Shown here piece after piece: positions 49,793 to 55,712 of a stretch of DNA of 55,712 nt (positions within the stretch are counted from its first letter, which is position 1; each line of letters starts with the position of its first letter). The position numbers and the translations under genes were made by a program. The DNA comes from Kitasatospora sp. Root107 (GTDB lineage: Bacteria; Actinomycetota; Actinomycetes; Streptomycetales; Streptomycetaceae). The stretch is taken from positions 5,417 to 61,128 of the forward strand of contig NZ_LMCT01000034.1 of assembly GCF_001424875.1 (NCBI RefSeq), in the 5' to 3' direction. The notes under the pieces are model-generated. The model saw only the letters and a program-made list of their open reading frames with translations. It had not been told where the DNA came from and did not search any database.

Positions 49793-50992
49793 TCAGCGCC
49801 GCATCTGCAGCCCGCCGCCGAGCAAGTACTGCCCGACCGTCTCGAAGTGCGAGGAGGAGAGCGAGATGTGTTTGGTGGCGGCGTGGATGTCGCGGAAGCA
49901 GCGCTCCAGCCGGCTGGTCGCGTACACCGAGCTGGACCCGGCCAGCGTGAAGACGCTGTCGACGGCGGCGACCGTGTGCTCGGCGAGGGTCGCGGCGGTC
50001 AGCCGGATCAGCGCGCTCAGCGTCTCGTCGCCGCTGGTGCCCGCCTCGACCGCCTGCCGGGCCGCGTCGTCGAAGAGCAACCGGGCGGAGTGGACCAGCA
50101 CTTCGGCCCTGGCCAGCTTCTCCTGGGTGGTCGGGTTGTCGCCCAGCCTGGTCCGGGCGCTGGTCGGGGTCTTCTCGAGCGCCAGCTCCTTGAAGGCGTC
50201 GAGCGCCGCCTCGGCCAGTCCGAGGGCCACCGGTGCGGTGGAGAACGGGCCGAAGTCGTAGTAGCTCAGCCCGTACGCACGCGCCGCCCGGTCGGGCGGG
50301 GGAGAGCCCATCACCGCGCGGCTGACGGTGAGTTCGGTCGGTACGAAGGTCTGGGCGACGGTGTAGTGGTTGCTGCCGGTGCCGCGCAGGCCGACCGGGT
50401 GCCAGGTGTCCCGGATCTCGGCCAGCTCACGCGGTATGAACAGCGCGCGCAGCTCGGGCCCGGTCCCGGTGACGACCGGACGGCCGTTCTCGGTGACGTA
50501 CGCGGTGCAGACCAGCCAGCCCGCGTGGGCGCTGCCGCTGGCCAGCGACCACTCGCCCTCCAACAGGAAGCCGCCGTCCACCTGTTCGGCCCGGCCCGCA
50601 GGCTTGACCCCGCCGATCACCAGCCGGTCGTTCTGCTGGAACAGCCGCCGGGCGGACTCCTCCGGCAGGTAGTCGGACAGCCGCCCGATCGCGCCCTGGA
50701 CGCCGATCAGCCACGCCGCCGAGGCGTCCAGCCGGGCCAGCGCGGTGATCGCGGCCAGTCCGGCGAGCAGCCCGGCCTGCTCGCCGCCGAACTCCCTGGA
50801 CACCCACATCCGGGTCAACCCGGTGTCCCGCAGCGCCTCGTACACCTCGACCGGGGCGGCGCGCTCCTGCTCGGCACGTTCCCGGTGGGCCAGTATCACC
50901 GGGGCGATCTTCTCGACCCTGGCCACCCACTCCTGCTCCTCCGTCGTCGGCCGCCGCTGTGGCAGGCTCGGCCGGAGCGCTCCGTCGTCCAT
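49793..50992 (-). CDS. Acyl-CoA dehydrogenase-fold flavin monooxygenase (group D, HpaH/HsaA-like)
   Basis: A 399-aa protein with an acyl-CoA dehydrogenase N-terminal domain (VYEALRDTGLTRMWVSREFGG), central domain (FLLEGEWSLASGSAHAGWLV) and a C-terminal domain ending HAATKHISLSSSHFETVGQYLLGG, typical of the FADH2-dependent hydroxylase branch and not of fatty-acid enzymes. It likely hydroxylates or oxidises an aromatic or polyketide-like metabolite and would need a flavin reductase partner, which is not seen here. ATG 50992 has AGAGAGGG before it; a longer frame to 51151 is not supported. Confidence 0.85.
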   Translation of the reverse strand: MDDGALRPSLPQRRPTTEEQEWVARVEKIAPVILAHRERAEQERAAPVEVYEALRDTGLTRMWVSREFGGEQAGLLAGLAAITALARLDASAAWLIGVQGAIGRLSDYLPEESARRLFQQNDRLVIGGVKPAGRAEQVDGGFLLEGEWSLASGSAHAGWLVCTAYVTENGRPVVTGTGPELRALFIPRELAEIRDTWHPVGLRGTGSNHYTVAQTFVPTELTVSRAVMGSPPPDRAARAYGLSYYDFGPFSTAPVALGLAEAALDAFKELALEKTPTSARTRLGDNPTTQEKLARAEVLVHSARLLFDDAARQAVEAGTSGDETLSALIRLTAATLAEHTVAAVDSVFTLAGSSSVYATSRLERCFRDIHAATKHISLSSSHFETVGQYLLGGGLQMRR

Positions 50993-51129
50993 TGCTGACC
51001 CTCTCTGAATAGGCGTCAATTCTCCTGATAAATAACCGAATTGGGGCCTCCGTCGAGGCTGCCGCCCGATTCTACGGAGACCGTCGACGGCGAAGTTCTT
51101 CCAGCGTGCCGGGGATTCACCAGATGCGA
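50993..51129. promoter_or_regulatory. Promoter region of the flavin monooxygenase gene
   Basis: A less GC-rich stretch with an inverted repeat CAATTC-N15-GAATTG (51017-51022 and 51038-51043) around GATAAATAA, about 25 bp upstream of the start. Likely promoter or operator on the minus strand. Confidence 0.35.
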
Positions 51130-51163
51130 ACGGGTCCGCCGGTGAATTCACCGGCGGACCCGT
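51130..51163. terminator. 34-bp perfect palindrome, terminator of the SnoaL-like gene
   Basis: Seventeen bases and their exact complement meet at a central GAATTC with no mismatch. It begins 13 bases after the stop of the SnoaL-like gene on the minus strand, without a T-run, so it is probably an intrinsic terminator. Confidence 0.75.
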
Positions 51164-51176
51164 CCATTTCGGCGTG

Positions 51177-51581
51177 TCAGGCGTTGAGCGCGCAGTTGTG
51201 GTACGACTCCACCAGCCAGCCGTCGGCCTTCCTGGCCAGCACCCAGCTGGCCCGGCGCATCCGCTCGGCGGGCACCTCCTCCTCGCCGGCCAGCCTGATC
51301 CCGCTCAGGCTGACCACCACGGCGACGTCGTCGCCGATCAGCCGGACGGACTCCTGGGTGTCGACGGACTTCGAGCCCTTGAACGGGCCGTCGAAAGCCG
51401 CCCGCATGAAGCCGCGGATCTGCTCGCGGTCCCGGTGGTACACGCCGCCGGGGAGGATCACCGCGGCGTCCTCGGTGTAGAGGTCCGCGAACGCGTCCGC
51501 GTCGTTGGCGGCCCAGGCCGCGACGACCTCCTGCAGCAGCTGCCGGACGGCCGCGACGGGGGCGATGGTGGTCTCGGTCAT
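51177..51581 (-). CDS. SnoaL-like/SgcJ-EcaC-type NTF2-fold protein
   Basis: A 134-aa protein of the SgcJ/EcaC branch of the NTF2-like superfamily: VVAAWAANDADAFADLYTEDAAVILPGG, REQIRGFMRAAFDGPFKG, and RMRRASWVLARKADGWLVESYHNCALN. Members occur in antibiotic clusters (named from SgcJ and EcaC) and may be enzymes or binding proteins. ATG 51581 is the start; there is only a weak Shine-Dalgarno. It is downstream of the MFS exporter gene on the same strand by 59 bp and ends at a strong palindrome. Confidence 0.83.
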   Translation of the reverse strand: MTETTIAPVAAVRQLLQEVVAAWAANDADAFADLYTEDAAVILPGGVYHRDREQIRGFMRAAFDGPFKGSKSVDTQESVRLIGDDVAVVVSLSGIRLAGEEEVPAERMRRASWVLARKADGWLVESYHNCALNA

Positions 51582-51640
51582 GGTGGAACTCGCTTTCTCG
51601 GTAAGGGTGGTGGTAACCGGCCCCCGACGGGGGCCGAGGT

Positions 51641-53149
51641 TCAGCGGCCGGGTACGGGCACGGGTGCGCCCGGTGCCGGCTGCGACTGGGGGACGTCCTG
51701 GCGGGCCCGCAGCACGCCACGGGTCACCGCGACCGCCGGGATCAGCCCGAGGACGGACAGCAGGGCCAGCCAGACTCCGGTGCCGGCCAGCGCGGAGCCG
51801 GAGGTCTGCGCGGTGACGGCCGCGCCGCCGTCGCGCAGGGACAGATAGACGGTGCCGAACACCGCCACGCCCAGCACCTGGCCGAGCTGGACGGTGGTGG
51901 TGAGCAGCCCGGAGGCGTCCGCCACCCGGGTCATCGGCACGTGCAGCAGCGACTGGGTGAGCAGCGGGCTGACCGCCATGCCTAGGCCGAGGCCCTCGAC
52001 CGTCAGCCCGATCCACATCAGCGGGCTGTTCGCGGCTCCGTCCCGGACACCCAGGGCCGTCACGGCGTACGCCACCGCGCAGACCCCGAGGCCGAGCGGC
52101 GCCATCAGTGGGTGCAGCCGGGCGGGCAGCCGCCGCCAGTAGAAGCCCATCAGGCCGAAACCGGCCGACATCGGGATGTAGGTGAGACCGGCCCGCAGCG
52201 CGCTGTCGCCGAGCCCGGACTGCAGGTGCAGGGTGAAGACGAACAGGAAGCCGCCGTACGCGATCTGGACGCAGGACAGGGTGGCCATGCCGACTGTGAC
52301 ACCGGGTGTGCTGAGCACCGCCGGGTGCAGCAGCGGGTCACCGCCGCGGTCGGCGATCCGCCGCTCCAGCGGGAGGAAGAACGCGGCCAGCGCCAGGCCG
52401 GCCGCCACGCAGACGTACGTCCACACCGGCCAGCCCAGCTCGTGGCCGAGCACCAGCGGCAGCACGACCAGCACCACGGCGGGGACGGCCACCGCGAGGC
52501 CGGCGAAGTCCAGCCGACGGGCGCCGCCCGGCTGGTCGGCGGGCACCAGGCGGGGCACCAGCAGCACCAGCAGGATGCCCAGCGGCACGTTGACCAGGAA
52601 GACCGGCCGCCAGGTCGCGCCGAACAGGTCGGCGCTGACGATCACGCCGCCCAGCACCAGGCCGACCACCGCGCCGATCGACAGCACCGCACCGTACGCC
52701 GACAGCGCCTTGGCGCGGGCCGGCCCGGTGAAGCGCATCTGGATCACGCTCATGATCTGCGGCACCATCACCGCGGCCGCCGCGCCCTGGACGAAGCGGA
52801 ACAGGATCAGCGAGCCGGTGTTCGGGGCGAACCCGCAGGCCAGCGAGGCGATCGTGAAGCCGATGACGCCGAGCTGGTACATCCGGCGGCGCCCGTACAT
52901 CTGGCCCAGCCGGGCGCCGGTGATCAGCAGCATCGCGTAGGCCACGGTGTAGCCGCCCACCACCAACTGCAGGGCGGCGCCCGAGGCGTGCAGGTCGGCC
53001 GAGATGGCCGGCATCGCGACGTTGACCACCAACACGTCCACCAGGCCCATGAACTGACCCAGCAGCAGGACCGCGAGCATCAGCCAGGGGCGGCCGTTCT
53101 GGTCGGGAGGGGCCTCGCCGGGGGCGGGCGCCGGAGCGGTACCGGTCAT
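51641..53149 (-). CDS. MFS drug exporter, DHA2/EmrB-QacA type
   Basis: A 502-aa membrane protein with about 14 hydrophobic segments. It has the DHA2 starting pattern LMLAVLLLGQFMGLVDVLVVNVAMPAI, the A-motif GQMYGRRRMYQLG, and motif C-like AVVGLVLGGVI. It likely pumps out the product of the local metabolic genes or another toxic compound. ATG 53149 has GGAG nearby and follows a divergent region shared with the ECF sigma gene. Confidence 0.88.
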   Translation of the reverse strand: MTGTAPAPAPGEAPPDQNGRPWLMLAVLLLGQFMGLVDVLVVNVAMPAISADLHASGAALQLVVGGYTVAYAMLLITGARLGQMYGRRRMYQLGVIGFTIASLACGFAPNTGSLILFRFVQGAAAAVMVPQIMSVIQMRFTGPARAKALSAYGAVLSIGAVVGLVLGGVIVSADLFGATWRPVFLVNVPLGILLVLLVPRLVPADQPGGARRLDFAGLAVAVPAVVLVVLPLVLGHELGWPVWTYVCVAAGLALAAFFLPLERRIADRGGDPLLHPAVLSTPGVTVGMATLSCVQIAYGGFLFVFTLHLQSGLGDSALRAGLTYIPMSAGFGLMGFYWRRLPARLHPLMAPLGLGVCAVAYAVTALGVRDGAANSPLMWIGLTVEGLGLGMAVSPLLTQSLLHVPMTRVADASGLLTTTVQLGQVLGVAVFGTVYLSLRDGGAAVTAQTSGSALAGTGVWLALLSVLGLIPAVAVTRGVLRARQDVPQSQPAPGAPVPVPGR

Positions 53150-53291
53150 GGGATGTTCTCCGTTCAAGCACGCAAGCACGTGTCGTCGGGGATACATACC
53201 GGCGGGGCGGCCACTATTCATCGGTCGCCGGGAAAGGTGCGGTAGCGTTCCTGGCAGCCGGTTCCGCTCGGTCACGGGAGACACACCGAGA
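53150..53291. promoter_or_regulatory. Divergent control region of exporter and sigma-factor genes
   Basis: 142 bp with CACG repeats near 53170 and GGAAC-like elements on the minus strand (about 53240-53265). No clear promoter pair was identified; start-to-start spacing suggests shared control. Confidence 0.3.
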
Positions 53292-54266
53292 ATGACGATG
53301 CCCACCACGGACTTCACGCAGCGGACGGAGACCTTCCGCGGCGAACTGCTGGCGCACTGCTACCACATGCTCGGCTCGCTGCACGACGCCGAGGACCTCG
53401 TCCAGGAGACCCTGCTGCGCGCCTGGCGGGCCCGGGAGCAGTACGACGCCACCCGCGCCTCGCTCCGCACCTGGCTCTACCGGATCGCGACCAACGCCTG
53501 CCTGAACGCGCTGGAGGGCTCCCGGCGCCGGCCGCTGCCGTCCGGCCTCGGCGCGCCGAGCGACGACCCGGAGCAGCCGCTCCAGCGCGCGCTGGAGACC
53601 CCCTGGCTGCAGCCCTTCCCGGACGCGGCGCTGCGCGCCGAGCGCTCCGACCCGGCCGAGGTGCTGCTGCTGCGCGGCAGCATGCGGCTGGCGCTGGTCG
53701 CCGCGATGCAGCACCTGCCGCCGCGTCAGCGCGCCATCCTGATCCTGCGTGAGGTGCTGCAGTGGTCGGCGGTGGAGGTCGCCGAGGCGCTGGAGACCAG
53801 TGCGGCGGCGGTCAACAGTGGTCTGCAGCGAGCACGCGCCCGGCTGGCCGAGGTCGGGGTCAGCGAGGAGCAGCTCGCCGAGCCGGCCGACCCGGACGAC
53901 CGGGCGGTGATCGAGTCGTACATCGCGGCCTTCGAGAAGGCCGACATCGACGCGCTCAAGCTGCTGCTGACCGACAAGGCCGTGCTGGAGATGCCGCCTG
54001 TGCTCAACTGGTACCGGGGCCGGGACGACTACGGCGCGTTCATCGCGCGGATCCTGGCGATGCGCGGCACCGACTGGCGGATGCTGCCGATCGAGGCGAA
54101 CAGCCAGCCGGGCGTGGCCGCGTACGTCCGGGAGGAGGACGGCGTCTACCGGGCCCACACGGTCCAGGTCTTCACCGTCGCGGACGGTCTGGTCAGCCAC
54201 AACGTGGTGTTCCAGGACGCCGAACTCTTCCGCCGCTTCGGGCTGCCGGAGCAGCTGGACGACTGA
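53292..54266 (+). CDS. ECF sigma factor, SigG/TIGR02960 type with SnoaL-like C-terminus
   Basis: A 324-aa sigma factor. Region 2 is GELLAHCYHMLGSLHDAEDLVQETLLRAWR; region 4 is HLPPRQRAILILREVLQWSAVEVAEALETSAAAVNSGLQRAR. Between them lies a long linker with PWLQPFPDAALR, typical of TIGR02960. The C-terminal 115 residues (YIAAFEKADIDALKLLLTDKAVLEMPPV) form a SnoaL-like domain thought to regulate the sigma core in such families in place of an anti-sigma factor. ATG 53292 or 53298 may be the start. Divergent from the exporter, which may be its target. Confidence 0.88.
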   Translation: MTMPTTDFTQRTETFRGELLAHCYHMLGSLHDAEDLVQETLLRAWRAREQYDATRASLRTWLYRIATNACLNALEGSRRRPLPSGLGAPSDDPEQPLQRALETPWLQPFPDAALRAERSDPAEVLLLRGSMRLALVAAMQHLPPRQRAILILREVLQWSAVEVAEALETSAAAVNSGLQRARARLAEVGVSEEQLAEPADPDDRAVIESYIAAFEKADIDALKLLLTDKAVLEMPPVLNWYRGRDDYGAFIARILAMRGTDWRMLPIEANSQPGVAAYVREEDGVYRAHTVQVFTVADGLVSHNVVFQDAELFRRFGLPEQLDD

Positions 54267-54273
54267 CGCGAGA

Positions 54274-55443
54274 TCAGGCGGCAGTGCGCCGCGGGCTCGA
54301 CCAGCGGCGCACGACCGGCCGTTCGACCAGGGTGTACACCAGCCCGGAGACGGCGATCGAGATCACCAGGTCGGCAGCCAGGATGGCGAGGGTGGTGGGC
54401 GTCGGGTACAGCTCATGGCCGAGCGCCTTGCGGACCGTCACCAGCACCACGAAGTGCAGCAGGTAGAAGGCGAACGAGATGTTGCCCAGCCAGACCATCG
54501 CCCGGCTGCGGAACAGGCTCGCCCGGCCCTGGACGTCGGCGGTCGCGGCGGCGGCGATCAGCATCGCGATCGGGATGATGCACACGAAGCGCTGGCCGTA
54601 GAGGAACGGCACCTGGAACGAGAGCGCGTAGCCGGCCGCGAGCAGCAGGGCGGACCAGGCCATCCCGGCGTTCCGCCAGCGTCCGGCCTGCACGGCGCGG
54701 GCCACCAGGACACCGAGCAGGAAGTCGAAGAGCCGCGCGGGCGGGAAGATGTAGGCGAAGAAGAACTGGTCGTCGGAGACCGGCCCCGTGACGATCTGCG
54801 GCGTCGAGGGCAGCGCCAGGTAGGCGGTCATCGGTACGGCGAAGATGCCGAGCAGCGCACCGCCGATCCAGTACTTCAGGTGCTGCGGGCCGATCCGCCT
54901 GACCAGCGGGAGCAGCAGCGGGAAGAGTGCGTAGAACAGCACCTCCACGCCGATCGACCAGGCCGGCGGGTCCACGCTGAAGTACGTCCTGAAGCCGGGC
55001 GTCCAGGACTGCAGGGTGAGCAGGTTGAGGATCGCCGTCCGGTCGGGCGTGGTCGCTGCCGCGAACAGCAGCATCGCCGCGGCCCAGCCCAGGACGTAGT
55101 TCGGGAAGATCTTGACGGCGCGGCGCCGCCAGAAGGCCGCGGCGGTGTCGGTGGACCTGGCCGACCAGGTCAGGATGAAGCCGCTGAGCACGAAGAAGAA
55201 CGAGACGCCGAGGCCGCCGGCCGGCTGGGCGATCTCGTGGAAGTCGTGCGCGAAGCCCTTGTCCGCGGCCAGCACGAGGGTCGGGCTGGTCCGCGAGGTG
55301 TGGTAGACGAAGACGACCAGGGCGGCGACGAACCGGAGCCCGGTCAGCGAGGGCAACCGCGAGGCCGGTGACGGCTGTTGGGCCTCGACGGGCACGCGTG
55401 GGGACGACTGCGCCGAGGGCGCGTTGACGGACGGACTGGCCAC
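54274..55443 (-). CDS. Membrane acyltransferase family 3
   Basis: A 389-aa integral membrane protein with about 10 segments. It opens with PSLTGLRFVAALVVFVYH, the acyltransferase-3 motif whose His is essential, followed by GGLGVSFFFVLSGFILTWS and RRRAVKIFPNYVLG. Such enzymes add acyl groups to sugars, lipids or antibiotics. GTG 55443 is chosen because AGGAG stands about 10 bases upstream; a longer frame to 55515 overlaps the next gene. It is 34 bp downstream of the luciferase-like gene and convergent to the sigma gene with only 7 bp between stops. Confidence 0.85.
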   Translation of the reverse strand: MASPSVNAPSAQSSPRVPVEAQQPSPASRLPSLTGLRFVAALVVFVYHTSRTSPTLVLAADKGFAHDFHEIAQPAGGLGVSFFFVLSGFILTWSARSTDTAAAFWRRRAVKIFPNYVLGWAAAMLLFAAATTPDRTAILNLLTLQSWTPGFRTYFSVDPPAWSIGVEVLFYALFPLLLPLVRRIGPQHLKYWIGGALLGIFAVPMTAYLALPSTPQIVTGPVSDDQFFFAYIFPPARLFDFLLGVLVARAVQAGRWRNAGMAWSALLLAAGYALSFQVPFLYGQRFVCIIPIAMLIAAAATADVQGRASLFRSRAMVWLGNISFAFYLLHFVVLVTVRKALGHELYPTPTTLAILAADLVISIAVSGLVYTLVERPVVRRWSSPRRTAA

Positions 55444-55477
55444 GGGGGTATCACTCCTGGAGGCGTGGGAGCACTGC

Positions 55478-55712
55478 TCAGCGGGCGGCGGGGGCGAAGG
55501 TCTCGCAGATGGCATGGACGTGGTCGCGGAAGACGCCGACCGGCACCCCCTTGCCCGAGGCGTAGAGCAGCGGCTGTTCGAAGACGCCGCCGTACGCCTC
55601 CTGGTAGCGCTGACGGGCCTCCTCCGGGGTGCCGTACACGGCCATCCGGTCGAGCATCCGGTCCGAGACGGCGGCCGCCATGCCGGGGACGTCCTGGCGG
55701 GCGGCCGCCTCG
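55478..55712 (-). CDS. Luciferase-like (LLM) flavin-dependent oxidoreductase, C-terminal part only
   Basis: The frame is open to the end of the window, so only about 77 C-terminal residues are seen. VSDRMLDRMAVYGTPEEARQRYQEAY is the helix and GTPEE motif usual near the end of LLM-class oxidoreductases, which use FMN or F420. It lies upstream of the acyltransferase gene on the same strand, so both may belong to one operon. The 5' part lies beyond the window. Confidence 0.65.
   Translation of the reverse strand, partial: EAAARQDVPGMAAAVSDRMLDRMAVYGTPEEARQRYQEAYGGVFEQPLLYASGKGVPVGVFRDHVHAICETFAPAAR

Noticed and set aside
49595..50998. 467-aa open frame on the plus strand across the monooxygenase gene
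   Set aside because: Would overlap the methyltransferase end and a strong terminator; composition is that of a shadow frame.
47037..51025. Shared CAATTCTCC at 47037 and 51017 as a common operator of the metabolic genes
   Set aside because: Nine bases in opposite orientation to the genes they would serve; too short to separate from chance.
1..55712. CRISPR arrays, tRNA or rRNA genes
   Set aside because: No regularly spaced repeats and no cloverleaf-like or rRNA-like sequence were noticed in the few intergenic spaces.

Overview
High-GC DNA with GC-rich third codon positions, overlapping start and stop codons inside operons, frequent GTG starts, Tat and Sec exported hydrolases and several families typical of actinomycetes (SAV2177-type methyltransferase, TAP-like exported peptidase, SUKH-4 proteins, TIGR02960-type sigma factor). 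Together these point to a Streptomyces or Kitasatospora-like chromosome. Nothing in the window fixes the species. The window cuts one gene at each end. I see no rRNA, tRNA, CRISPR array, transposase or integrase.

Region 1 (1-28.4 kb) is dense in genes of conflict or defence type. On the plus strand come a SUKH-4 protein, a P-loop NTPase and a three-part protein with a YrhB/Imm35-like N-terminus, an intact zinc-deaminase motif and a C-terminal SUKH-4-like region (1-4.75 kb). A convergent Tat-exported PHP phosphoesterase of the CehA/McbA type follows. A minus-strand operon runs WGR-DUF4132, MoxR AAA ATPase, DUF5682, VWA, SWIM zinc finger (6.4-16.6 kb) and resembles the yehI-L-M-P-Q locus of E. 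coli. After an exported TAP-like peptidase, two small unknown proteins and an SDR comes a type II Wadjet locus, jetA-B-C-D (20.0-28.4 kb). All its junctions overlap, but jetC is broken by an apparent one-base loss near 24.29 kb.

Region 2 (28.4-38.6 kb) looks like a peptide-scavenging locus. Two tandem secreted M6 metalloproteases, a proline-iminopeptidase-like hydrolase and a complete Opp/Dpp-type ABC importer lie on the minus strand. A LysR regulator is divergent from them. Its start codon lies inside a perfect 10-bp inverted repeat.

Region 3 (38.6-45.8 kb) holds four exported proteins on the plus strand: an EEP phosphodiesterase with a jacalin-like lectin, a PAP2 phosphatase with an autotransporter-type strand repeat, a GH27 alpha-galactosidase with carbohydrate-binding domains, and a GH43-like enzyme with an AbfB domain. 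LacI-type operators stand at 38.57 and 42.22 kb. The block is bounded by two exact 33-bp direct repeats, one of them the 3' end of lysR, which suggests insertion or rearrangement of the block as a unit.

Region 4 (45.9-55.7 kb) looks like part of a specialised-metabolism cluster: an SDR with displaced active-site motifs, a possible 38-aa peptide coupled to a GMC oxidoreductase that lacks its usual catalytic His, a methyltransferase, an acyl-CoA-dehydrogenase-fold monooxygenase, a SnoaL-like protein, an MFS exporter, an ECF sigma factor with a SnoaL-like tail, a membrane acyltransferase and a truncated luciferase-like oxidoreductase. No scaffold-forming PKS, NRPS or terpene synthase is visible, so the core may lie beyond the right edge.
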